DNA from: Aequorivita sp. | Lineage (GTDB): Bacteria > Bacteroidota > Bacteroidia > Flavobacteriales > Flavobacteriaceae | Length of the DNA: 64,000 bases | NCBI GenBank assembly: GCA_030690315.1 | Contig: JAUYGY010000036.1 | Coordinates: forward strand, 1-64,000 | Direction: 5' to 3' | Shown here: in pieces, positions 53,981 to 61,602 of the stretch | Numbering within the stretch: the first letter of the stretch is position 1 | How the letters are laid out: the number at the start of each line of letters is the position of its first letter | The notes under the pieces: model-generated | Seen by the model: only the letters and a program-made list of their open reading frames with translations | Databases searched by the model: none | What the model was told of the DNA's origin: nothing | Position numbers and translations under genes: made by a program

Positions 53981-54945
53981 TATCCTAATTTCGTTCGCAC
54001 TCTTTTCAAAACCCCATCCGCAACGTTGCGTGCTTTTTCAGCGCCAGCAGCCAAGGCCGCATCAATCTCGGGAAGGTTTTCCATAAAATAGATATAGCTA
54101 GCGCGTTCTTTGGAAAATTTTTCAACGATCAAATCAAACAACGCTTGTTTTGCGTGCCCGTAACCGTAATTTCCAGCTTCGTATTTTTTTCGCATCTGCG
54201 CTACTTCTTCTTTGGAACCTAATATTTTATATAGAGCAAAAACATTGCAGGTATCGGGGTTTTTTGGTTCTTCAAGCGGAGTGCTATCTGTTTCAATGCC
54301 CATTACCTGTTTCCGAAGCTGTTTGTCATCCAAAAATATATTGATAATATTTCCTTTGGATTTGCTCATTTTCGTACCATCAGTTCCGGGAACGTACATA
54401 GTTTCTTCCTGTACTTTCCCCACGGGCAACACAAAAGTTTCACCCATTTGTGTGTGAAAACGGGAAGCAACATCGCGTGTAATTTCAATATGCTGCATTT
54501 GGTCTTTTCCAACGGGAACAATTTCTGCATCGTATAAAAGTATATCGGCAGCCATAAGCATTGGATAGGTAAAAAGGCCTGCATTCACATCTTCCAAACG
54601 GTCTGCTTTGTCTTTAAAGGAATGTGCCAACGTCAACCTTTGAAATGGAAAGTAACAACTTAAATACCAAGAAAGTTCAGCAGTTTGGGGCACATCGCTT
54701 TGGCGATAGAATATGGCGCGCTCAATGTCTAACCCAAAAGCCAACCAAGTTGCGGCCACACTATATGTATTCGCGCGAAGTGTTTCTGCATTTTTTATCT
54801 GCGTAAGTGAGTGCATATCGGCAATAAAAAGGAAGGAATCGTTTTTAGAATCGTTAGCCATTTCAATAGCGGGAACGATTGCGCCTAAAAGATTTCCGAG
54901 GTGTGGCGTGCCGGTGCTTTGTATTCCTGTAAGTATTCTTGACAT
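53977..54945 (-). CDS. trpS: Tryptophanyl-tRNA synthetase
   Basis: 322 aa class I enzyme. HIGH-like motif GTPHLGNLLGA (about 12-22) and KMSKS motif in TKMSKSKGN. VGKDQMQHIEITRDVASRFH is also typical. Charges tRNA-Trp. A -7 element TACCTTTG lies at 54965-54972. Confidence 0.96.
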   Translation of the reverse strand: MSRILTGIQSTGTPHLGNLLGAIVPAIEMANDSKNDSFLFIADMHSLTQIKNAETLRANTYSVAATWLAFGLDIERAIFYRQSDVPQTAELSWYLSCYFPFQRLTLAHSFKDKADRLEDVNAGLFTYPMLMAADILLYDAEIVPVGKDQMQHIEITRDVASRFHTQMGETFVLPVGKVQEETMYVPGTDGTKMSKSKGNIINIFLDDKQLRKQVMGIETDSTPLEEPKNPDTCNVFALYKILGSKEEVAQMRKKYEAGNYGYGHAKQALFDLIVEKFSKERASYIYFMENLPEIDAALAAGAEKARNVADGVLKRVRTKLGY

Positions 54946-54964
54946 TATTTGAAAAAATTTTCAG

Positions 54965-54972
54965 CAAAGGTA
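54965..54972 (-). promoter_or_regulatory. -7 element of trpS
   Basis: TACCTTTG on the minus strand, 19 nt before the ATG at 54945, in a short divergent region with plsC copy 2. Confidence 0.5.
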
Positions 54973-55005
54973 CTTTTTTTGATTTATTCGCATCGTTCAA
55001 ATACT

Positions 55006-55013
55006 TACTTTTG
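55006..55013 (+). promoter_or_regulatory. -7 element of plsC copy 2
   Basis: TACTTTTG followed by AACC-TTG-ATG, so the in-frame TTG is 4 nt and the ATG 7 nt downstream. Confidence 0.5.
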
Positions 55014-55020
55014 AACCTTG

Positions 55021-55761
55021 ATGAAAGTTTTTAAACAAATCTTTGCCACCTTTTACCGTATTTGGGTCTATTTAATTATAGCTCTTTTCACTATTTTACT
55101 TTTTCCGTTCCTGCTTATAAGTATTCTTAAGTATTCCTGGTACCCTTTCTTTTTTAAGGTTGCGCGAACTTGGTCTATATTGGTAATTTATGGAATAGGA
55201 TGCTATCCTATTATAAAACGTACTATACAATATGAAAAAGGAAGAAGCTATATGTTTGTCGCCAACCACACCTCGATGATAGATATTATGCTGATGTATT
55301 ATGCCACTAAAAACCCTTTCGTTTTTGTTGGGAAAAAGGAATTGGCCAAGATTCCGCTTTTTGGATACATTTATAAACGCACCTGTATTTTGGTAGATCG
55401 CGGAAACACGAAGAGCAGAGTGGAAGCTTTCAGAAGAGCGGAAATCCGTTTGAACGAAGGTTTAAGTGTTTGCATATTTCCCGAAGGTGGCGTTCCAGAT
55501 GACCTTTCAATTTTATTGGATGAATTTAAGGATGGAGCTTTTAGGTTAGCTATTGAGCACCAAATTCCCATTGCGCCAATGACTTTTCATGATAACAAAA
55601 AACGGTTTCCGTACTCTTTCTTTATAGGCAGGCCAGGGAAAATGAGGGTGAAAGTTCACAAACTTATTCCAACTGCAACATTAACTATGGACAATAGAAA
55701 GGAATTAAAAATAAAAACAAGAGATGTGATTCTTGATGAATTACAAAATCCCACAGTTTGA
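55021..55761 (+). CDS. 1-acyl-sn-glycerol-3-phosphate acyltransferase (PlsC family), copy 2
   Basis: 246 aa from the ATG at 55021 (an in-frame TTG sits directly before it). N-terminal hydrophobic helix (VYLIIALFTILLFPFLLISIL), block I NHTSMID (canonical H-X4-D), block III FPEGGVP, block IV IAPMTFHDNK. Differs from copy 1 in the catalytic acidic residue and in block III (GGV versus GTR), suggesting a different acceptor or acyl donor. Confidence 0.9.
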   Translation: MKVFKQIFATFYRIWVYLIIALFTILLFPFLLISILKYSWYPFFFKVARTWSILVIYGIGCYPIIKRTIQYEKGRSYMFVANHTSMIDIMLMYYATKNPFVFVGKKELAKIPLFGYIYKRTCILVDRGNTKSRVEAFRRAEIRLNEGLSVCIFPEGGVPDDLSILLDEFKDGAFRLAIEHQIPIAPMTFHDNKKRFPYSFFIGRPGKMRVKVHKLIPTATLTMDNRKELKIKTRDVILDELQNPTV

Positions 55762-55789
55762 ACTAATTCTTTAGAATAAATCCGGGAAT

Positions 55790-55824
55790 AAAAAAACCGT
55801 CCTATGGCGAAGAACGGTTTTTTG
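55790..55824. terminator. Bidirectional terminator between plsC copy 2 and the OMP gene
   Basis: AAAAAACCGT (55791-55800) pairs with ACGGTTTTTT (55814-55823) around a 13-nt loop. Confidence 0.75.
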
Positions 55825-55871
55825 CAATCCTTTGTTTGAAGTATATCAAACACATCCAACTAAAAACTAAC

Positions 55872-57431
55872 CTAAAACTTGAAACTCAATCCGCTGTAAA
55901 CTCCCAAGTAATAAGGCTTGAAGTTTACAGAAGAATCTGTATAAGGGTTGAGCTGGTATTTAAACATTGGCTCAATATTAAACGTAAATTTTTTGGACAC
56001 TTTATAGTCCAATCCCAGCCCGACGTTAGTTGAAAAACTTACCGAAGAAAGATTGTTGGCATCTCCCAGCACGGTACTAAAATTATCTGCTTTTACTGAA
56101 ATTTCATTATTACCCAGCAATAAAGTGCTTAAACCTCCAATTAAATTTACACCAACCTTATTGTTGATGATGGCATATTTAAGCTCTACGGGTACTTCGT
56201 AATAGTTAATATTTTGAATAAGCCTAGTGTCACCCTGGGTAGATTTGGGAGTTATATTCCCAAACCCGTTGGATGAGTTTGCAGTTGAAAATACCCCTTT
56301 ATCAGCAGCGGTAACAACCACTTGCCGCGAACCGTAATCTACAGAGCGTAAAGCCACAGCTACAGGCCCTGTGCCCACTTCAATACCTGAAGTGCTATAA
56401 CTTAAATCTACGTTATTAACACCAGTTCGCACACTCAAACGGTTGTTTAAAGCATAACTAACTTGCACGCCGTAACTCATATTTACATCTCCCTTTTGCG
56501 GATTATCAGCAAAACTTGGGTCTATGGATGAGCCATTGCCCAGACTGCTATAATATACCGGCGCTACATTTGGCGCTACAATCCAGCGGTGTTCAGGTTT
56601 TTGTTTTTTTGTTTTTTCAGAAGTTTCCTCCTCATTTTCTTCCGCAATTGCATCAAAGATTGATTTTTTGTTTTGGGATTCTTTGGCTACTTCCGTTTCG
56701 GTTTTTACTGTGTTTTTCTCTGCAGGGTCTTTTGTAGTTTTTTCGTTTGCAGCAATACCTTCTTTTTTCGTTTCAAAAATATTTTTTTCCGTTTTTATGA
56801 TATTACCATTCGCATCTTTTGCGGTTTTGTTGGGATTGATTTTTTCGGAAGAATTTTTTGAAATAGCTACATCTTCCTTCAAATCACCTTTTGAAATATT
56901 TTTTTCCAAGAAATCGTTTTTCGAGTTTGTTTTCTCCTTCGAATTTTTCTTTTCGGAATTGGTTGAAGCAATTACGGTGCGGCCTGATTTTTCGGAAGAA
57001 TTAATCTGCGCTTTATTTGCAGATTCTGTTTCGCCTTTATTTTTTGAAGAATTATCACCCGAAGTATTCATTTCCTGTGGCGATTCATTCTGAAGTGTAT
57101 TTTCTTCCGAAGCAACTTGGGGCTCATTTGCTTCTTTTACTATTTCAGAATTATTTTCTTGTTGGTTTTTTTCAGTTTTTATAACATTTTCGTCGCTAAT
57201 GGAAGGCGTCCCTAAATCTGAAGGGTTGTAAATCCAGTTGCCCACCGAAAGCAACAAGGCAATTAATGCCGCAACACCGCCAAGCCTTACCCAAAGAGGA
57301 ATGACCTTGCGTTCTTTTTTCTCCTTTTCCAGCTGGGCTTGAATGTTTTCCCAAACGCGCGGCGAAGGTGTGGCTTCAAAATTATTGAAGCCTTCTTTGA
57401 AAATGTTGTCTATGTTTTTCTTTTCTTTCAT
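55872..57431 (-). CDS. One-piece inner-membrane helix, disordered linker and outer-membrane beta-barrel protein; probable partner of the ECF sigma upstream
   Basis: 519 aa from the ATG at 57431 (MKEKKNIDNIFKEGF). Residues 1-45 are charged and carry PSPRVWENIQAQL, the anti-sigma-like N-terminus seen beside Bacteroidota ECF factors. A transmembrane helix at about 46-67 (LWVRLGGVAALIALLLSVGNW) follows. Residues 68-281 are a low-complexity Lys/Glu/Asn/Ser linker without hydrophobic segments. Residues 282-519 form an outer-membrane beta-barrel-like domain (RWIVAPNVAPVYYSS, LGLDYKVSKKFTFNIEPMFKYQLNPY, GVYSGLSFKF). There is no cleavable signal peptide. It starts 61 nt after the sigma stop. Confidence 0.8.
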   Translation of the reverse strand: MKEKKNIDNIFKEGFNNFEATPSPRVWENIQAQLEKEKKERKVIPLWVRLGGVAALIALLLSVGNWIYNPSDLGTPSISDENVIKTEKNQQENNSEIVKEANEPQVASEENTLQNESPQEMNTSGDNSSKNKGETESANKAQINSSEKSGRTVIASTNSEKKNSKEKTNSKNDFLEKNISKGDLKEDVAISKNSSEKINPNKTAKDANGNIIKTEKNIFETKKEGIAANEKTTKDPAEKNTVKTETEVAKESQNKKSIFDAIAEENEEETSEKTKKQKPEHRWIVAPNVAPVYYSSLGNGSSIDPSFADNPQKGDVNMSYGVQVSYALNNRLSVRTGVNNVDLSYSTSGIEVGTGPVAVALRSVDYGSRQVVVTAADKGVFSTANSSNGFGNITPKSTQGDTRLIQNINYYEVPVELKYAIINNKVGVNLIGGLSTLLLGNNEISVKADNFSTVLGDANNLSSVSFSTNVGLGLDYKVSKKFTFNIEPMFKYQLNPYTDSSVNFKPYYLGVYSGLSFKF

Positions 57432-57491
57432 TGGGAATCCCCCGCAAAAAGCAGGGGTTCTTTTGTTCAATATAAATAATCAAATAATGCC

Positions 57492-58031
57492 TTAAGTGTT
57501 ATGTTGTGCATTATACTCTTCAATTCTATTTTTTAAAATCATTCGGGCGCGTGCCAGATTTGATTTAGACGTGCCGTCGCTGATTCCTAACATTTCTGCT
57601 ATTTCTTTGTGCTGATAGCCATCCATCACGTAAAGACTGAAAACCATTCGGTACCTATCTGGAAGTTCCTGCACAATTTTCAGCAGAAAATCCAATGGAA
57701 TTTCCTCGCTTTCAATTTCGGGATCTTCTTCCGCATCTACAATTTGGCCTTCGTCAACAATTTCAAAAGTGCGCTGTTTCCGATATTTCTGAAGGACCGT
57801 GTTTACGGTTACGCGTTTTATCCAGCCTTCAAAAGAACCTTTACCGTTATACTGCTCAACTTTTTTAAAAATGGTAAGAAACGCGTCTTGCAAATTGTCT
57901 TCTGCTTCTGCATAATTTGGAGAATAGCGAAGGCAAATGGCGAATAATATTCTGTTGTACATTGTGTACAATTCGCCCTGCGCCTTTGCATCCTGCTTCT
58001 TACATTGTATGATGAGCTCGTCTAAAGTCAA
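57492..58031 (-). CDS. ECF-type RNA polymerase sigma factor (second copy in window)
   Basis: 179 aa, TTG start (no in-frame ATG precedes the conserved LDELIIQCKKQDAKAQ). Region 2: MYNRILFAICLRYSPNYAEAEDNLQDAFLTIFKKVEQY, with the -10 helix WIKRVTVNTVLQKYRK. Region 4: LPDRYRMVFSLYVMDGYQHKEIAEMLGISDGTSKSNLARARMIL. It precedes the transmembrane/barrel partner gene. An unusual nested hairpin lies in its leader (58039-58118). Confidence 0.9.
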   Translation of the reverse strand: MTLDELIIQCKKQDAKAQGELYTMYNRILFAICLRYSPNYAEAEDNLQDAFLTIFKKVEQYNGKGSFEGWIKRVTVNTVLQKYRKQRTFEIVDEGQIVDAEEDPEIESEEIPLDFLLKIVQELPDRYRMVFSLYVMDGYQHKEIAEMLGISDGTSKSNLARARMILKNRIEEYNAQHNT

Positions 58032-58161
58032 ATGCAGTACCTTGAATTAATGTTCCGTTGTAAATACCTCTTTGTTGTAGAGGGCAACCGTAATAATCAA
58101 GGTTCCTACATTCTGTAGATGCCAGTGTATCAAAAGGGTTGCGTGGTTTACTGAAAAATTA

Positions 58162-59166
58162 TTATTTTATTGCAACTATGGCTTCCTTAATTTTCTTTTC
58201 CAGTTCGTCCATTAATTCTGGGTTGTCCAAAAGCAGTGCTTTTACCGCATCGCGACCCTGCCCAAGTTTAGTATCGTCATAGCTGAACCAGGAGCCCGCT
58301 TTTTTTATGATTTCAAAATCAACCCCAAGATCGATGATTTCACCAACTTTGGAAATCCCTTCGCCATACATAATATCGAATTCCACTTGTTTGAATGGTG
58401 GCGCCACTTTATTTTTTACCACTTTTACGCGGGTTTTATTTCCCATTGCATTGCTATCACTATCTTTTATTTGGGTGGAACGACGAATGTCCAAACGTAC
58501 GGAAGCATAGAATTTCAAGGCATTTCCACCAGTTGTTGTTTCTGGATTTCCGAACATTACCCCAATTTTCTCGCGCAACTGGTTTATGAAAATCACGGTG
58601 CATTTTGTTTTGCTGATGGAACCCGTAAGTTTTCTTAAAGCCTGGCTCATCAAACGGGCGTGAAGCCCCATTTTGCTGTCGCCCATTTCGCCTTCTATTT
58701 CACTTTTTGGTGTTAAGGCGGCAACGGAATCAATAACAACTATATCAATGGCGCCGCTTCGTATTAAGTTATCGGCGATTTCCAGTGCTTGCTCTCCGTT
58801 GTCGGGTTGTGAAATGATGAGGTTTTCAATATCCACTCCCAGTTTTTCGGCATAACCACGATCGAACGCATGTTCTGCATCAATAAAGGCAGCAATACCG
58901 CCTTTTTTTTGCGCTTCGGCAATGGCGTGGAGGGTAAGGGTGGTTTTTCCAGAAGATTCCGGGCCGTATATTTCTATTACTCTTCCGCGGGGATAGCCGC
59001 CCACGCCCAGGGCAACATCCAAACCTAAAGAACCTGTGGGTATAACCTCTACATCTTCTACGGCCCTATCGCCCATTTTCATTACGGTTCCCTTGCCGTA
59101 GGTTTTGTCAAGTTTATCTAGAGTAAGCTTTAGGGCTTTCAGTTTTGCGTCTTTTTCAGTGCTCAT
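58162..59166 (-). CDS. recA: RecA recombinase
   Basis: 334 aa. Walker [10 protein letters not shown] (68-76), Walker B region [15 protein letters not shown]-binding loops L1 ([17 protein letters not shown]) and L2 ([23 protein letters not shown]). No LexA-type box could be identified upstream with confidence. Ends before the ECF sigma leader, with 130 nt between. Confidence 0.98.
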   Translation of the reverse strand: MSTEKDAKLKALKLTLDKLDKTYGKGTVMKMGDRAVEDVEVIPTGSLGLDVALGVGGYPRGRVIEIYGPESSGKTTLTLHAIAEAQKKGGIAAFIDAEHAFDRGYAEKLGVDIENLIISQPDNGEQALEIADNLIRSGAIDIVVIDSVAALTPKSEIEGEMGDSKMGLHARLMSQALRKLTGSISKTKCTVIFINQLREKIGVMFGNPETTTGGNALKFYASVRLDIRRSTQIKDSDSNAMGNKTRVKVVKNKVAPPFKQVEFDIMYGEGISKVGEIIDLGVDFEIIKKAGSWFSYDDTKLGQGRDAVKALLLDNPELMDELEKKIKEAIVAIK

Positions 59167-59273
59167 TTTCAGTGTTTTTATGATGGTAAATATAAGTAGC
59201 TAAGATACTATTTCTTTGTGCTTGGGGCAAAATGAAATGTGAAGGGAATGTATTTTTGTTAACAAAAAAGTCT

Positions 59274-59385
59274 GTTTGAAACACGAGGGTGGGATTTGGG
59301 ACTTTTTGAACCACGACGGTTTGAAACACGACTTTTGGAACCATGATGGTATGCTGGAAACAAAGACGGTTGGAAACACAACATT
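59274..59385. repeat. 15-bp-period degenerate tandem array
   Basis: Units of the form TTGAAaCACGAcGGT: the GAA positions fall at 59278, 59308, 59323, 59338, 59357 and 59372, that is steps of 30, 15, 15, 19 and 15. Individual units: TTGAACCACGACGG, TTGAAACACGACTT, TGGAACCATGATGG, TGGAAACAAAGACGG. Confidence 0.65.
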
Positions 59386-59418
59386 AACTTTGACAAAGTT
59401 TAAAACTTTGTCAAAGTT
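59386..59418. repeat. 33-bp perfect palindrome
   Basis: AACTTTGACAAAGTTT-A-AAACTTTGTCAAAGTT: 16-bp arms about one base, each arm itself nearly palindromic. It abuts the tandem array. Confidence 0.75.
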
Positions 59419-59427
59419 GCAAAAAAC

Positions 59428-59456
59428 AAAACAGCCGCTTCAATAGCGGCCGTTTT
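59428..59456 (-). terminator. Terminator after the META-like T9SS gene
   Basis: AAAACAGCCGCT pairs with AGCGGCCGTTTT with one mismatch, 22 nt past the stop at 59479. Confidence 0.75.
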
Positions 59457-59478
59457 GAGATTAGTAATTATTGCTTTG

Positions 59479-60198
59479 TTATTCTTTAATAAACTTTTTA
59501 ATAGTTGTATTGCCGTTTTCATCTTCAATATTCAAAAAATAAATGCCAGTGGCTAGTTGGGAAATAGCTATGGAGGATTGGTTTTCAAGTTCCAGCTTTT
59601 GAGTGCTTAAGAGTTTGCCTGCTGTGCTGAAGATGTTGAGGGTTAGATTTCCTGATTTGCTTGCTGAGTTTAATATCAATTCTTCTTTAACTGGATTGGG
59701 ATAGATTGAAATATGCGTTACATTAAATTCCGATATGGATAAAGGCTCGCTGCTATAGAAAGCAATATCCCCATCAGGATTTGTTATTTCCAAAGTTTTG
59801 CTTGTGCCGTTTGCAGTTATTATATACCCAAAAGGGTTTCGGGCTTCGCCAGAGTTTTGAAATAAAATTGAAAAATATCGACTTCCGAACTGTTCGCTTT
59901 CATTATAAAGGCAAAAGCCTAACAAAAAAGGAGGATTGTCTTCTAATGATAATTCTGTGTTTTGATTATCATAGGTAACAGCCACAGTCATTGAATCACA
60001 ATATCCGGACTGAAATCTAGAAGGGTTTTCCGAAAAAACGTGATAATTACCAACAACATCACCATTATTCGGAGGCAGATAATCTGTGTCATCAATGGTT
60101 ATTTTATGCAAGTACCAAGGGTTGTCAAAAAGCTGAGGGTCTTGCGCCGCACAAATAGAACAAGCAAACAGAAAAAGTAAAAAGTATAAATATTTCAT
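59479..60198 (-). CDS. Small T9SS-secreted protein with META-like domain, copy B
   Basis: 239 aa from the ATG at 60198, giving the signal peptide (MKYLYFLLFLFACSICAAQ). Mature start QDPQLFDNPWYL parallels QNPDLYRTWYL of copy A. Two matching cysteines (SGYCDSMTVAVTYD and LLGFCLYNESE) sit in the META-like core. The T9SS C-terminal domain (ISIYPNPVKEELILN...TIKKFIKE) closes it. Function unknown. Confidence 0.85.
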   Translation of the reverse strand: MKYLYFLLFLFACSICAAQDPQLFDNPWYLHKITIDDTDYLPPNNGDVVGNYHVFSENPSRFQSGYCDSMTVAVTYDNQNTELSLEDNPPFLLGFCLYNESEQFGSRYFSILFQNSGEARNPFGYIITANGTSKTLEITNPDGDIAFYSSEPLSISEFNVTHISIYPNPVKEELILNSASKSGNLTLNIFSTAGKLLSTQKLELENQSSIAISQLATGIYFLNIEDENGNTTIKKFIKE

Positions 60199-60320
60199 AT
60201 CTAAAAATTTATAACAAGATAACACTCATAAACATTTTACGCAACAAGAATTTTTCCTTTTGCAAAAAACTTTACTTTTGCAACTTCAAAATCAATTCTT
60301 TTCACCTAAAAAAGTATAGC

Positions 60321-61352
60321 ATGCAACTGTACAATAAATTAAGTGCAAAAGAGAGGGAAGCACTTTTGGAACAGGCCGGCGAGGAACGGCTTACCCTTTC
60401 TTTTTATCAATATGCCAAAATTGGCAATCCGCATCTTTTCAGAAACCATCTTTTTGTTGCTTGGCATGAGCAGGATGTTTTGGGACGCATTTACGTTGCC
60501 CACGAAGGCATCAATGCGCAGCTTTCCGTGCCGGCGAAACGTTTTAAGGAATTCAAGGAATTTCTGGACGGGATTTATTTTCTGAAAGATGTTCGTTTGA
60601 ATATCGCCATTGAGCAGGATGTGAAATCGTTCCTGAAACTGAAAGTAAAAGTCCGCGATAAGATTGTTGCCGATGGTTTGAATGACGAAACCTTTGATGT
60701 TACCAATAAGGGAATTCACGTAGATGCCCTGAAATTCAATGAACTAATTGAAGACCCGAACGTGGTTTTGGTAGATATGCGAAACCATTACGAAAGCGAA
60801 ATCGGCCGTTTCAAAAACGCCATTACGCCCGATGTTGATACGTTTCGCGATTCTTTGGATATTATTGAAGCAGATTTAAAAGACCATAAAGAAGACAAAA
60901 AACTGGTGATGTACTGCACGGGCGGCATCCGTTGTGAAAAAGCCAGCGCATATTACAAACACAAAGGTTTTAAAAATGTGTTTCAGCTTGAAGGCGGAAT
61001 TATTGAATATGCCAGACAGGTTGAAAATCAAGGTTTGGAAAATAAATTCATCGGGAAAAATTTCGTTTTTGACCATCGCCGTGGGGAACGGATTACGGAT
61101 GATGTTATTAGCCACTGCCATCAATGCGGTGAAGCTTGCGACACGCACACCAATTGCGCCAACGAAGCTTGTCACCTGCTTTTCATTCAATGTGAAAACT
61201 GTGCGGTTGCCATGGAAAACTGTTGTTCCGACGATTGTATTACGATAATCCATTTGCCCGAAGAAGAACAAAAAAGACTGCGCCAAGGCATCCCAAACAG
61301 CAATAAGATTTTTAAAAAGGGGCGTTCGGAAAAACTTAAGTTCAAGAAATAG
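60321..61352 (+). CDS. trhO: tRNA uridine(34) hydroxylase TrhO (rhodanese family)
   Basis: 343 aa. N-terminal ferredoxin-like domain (FYQYAKIGNPHLFRNHLFVAWHEQDVLGRIYVAHEGINAQLS), rhodanese domain with the active Cys in YCTGGIRCEKAS, and a Cys-rich C-terminus (CHQCGEACDTHTNCANEACHLLFIQCENCA). TrhO forms 5-hydroxyuridine at position 34 in tRNA. TACTTTTG lies 40 nt upstream. Confidence 0.94.
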   Translation: MQLYNKLSAKEREALLEQAGEERLTLSFYQYAKIGNPHLFRNHLFVAWHEQDVLGRIYVAHEGINAQLSVPAKRFKEFKEFLDGIYFLKDVRLNIAIEQDVKSFLKLKVKVRDKIVADGLNDETFDVTNKGIHVDALKFNELIEDPNVVLVDMRNHYESEIGRFKNAITPDVDTFRDSLDIIEADLKDHKEDKKLVMYCTGGIRCEKASAYYKHKGFKNVFQLEGGIIEYARQVENQGLENKFIGKNFVFDHRRGERITDDVISHCHQCGEACDTHTNCANEACHLLFIQCENCAVAMENCCSDDCITIIHLPEEEQKRLRQGIPNSNKIFKKGRSEKLKFKK

Positions 61353-61530
61353 TCCCATCCCCAAACCTTCCCCAAGTAACGGATCGCTCACGTTTCGAAC
61401 TCCACTCTTTTGGAATAGTCAGGGGAGGAAACATACTCAAGTCTTACGTCTTAAGTCTTTCAGCGAAGCGGTCTTACGTCTTAGTTCAAAAATCTAAAAT
61501 CGCAAATCCGAAATCGTAAATTTAATTGGT
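61353..61530. repeat. Mosaic of short intergenic repeats
   Basis: It contains CATCCCCAAACCTTCCCC, GTCTTACGTCTTA twice (61441-61453 and 61471-61483) and the 37-bp dispersed repeat copy 2 (61485-61521). Confidence 0.6.
61485..61521. repeat. Dispersed 37-bp repeat, copy 2
   Basis: TTCAAAAATCTAAAATCG then CAAATCCGAAATCGTAAAT; compare 43721-43757. Confidence 0.7.
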
Positions 61531-61602
61531 ATCTTTACTGATTAAATTTTTGTTTAATTTTCGTCCCTCTTCATTTGGAAAAGGGCTTTATATATAAAAA
61601 AT

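Larger units (their letters stand above)
59167..59478. other. 312-bp gene-free region upstream of recA with repeats and palindromes
   Basis: From recA outward it holds a TATATTTA -7-like element, a 16-bp palindrome TTTTTGTT-AACAAAAA (59253-59268), a 15-bp-period degenerate array (59274-59385), a 33-bp palindrome (59386-59418) and the terminator at 59428-59456. The apparent ORF in the array is a by-product of the 15-bp period and frame-shifts between units. Confidence 0.7.

Noticed and set aside
59156..59344. ORF of 62 codons overlapping the recA start and the 15-bp array
   Set aside because: Its repeating pentapeptide comes from the DNA period, and the frame breaks at the 19-bp step; no start or ribosome site stands out.
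60876..61391. 171-codon minus-strand ORF over trhO
   Set aside because: Shadow ORF; the plus-strand frame has clear rhodanese motifs.
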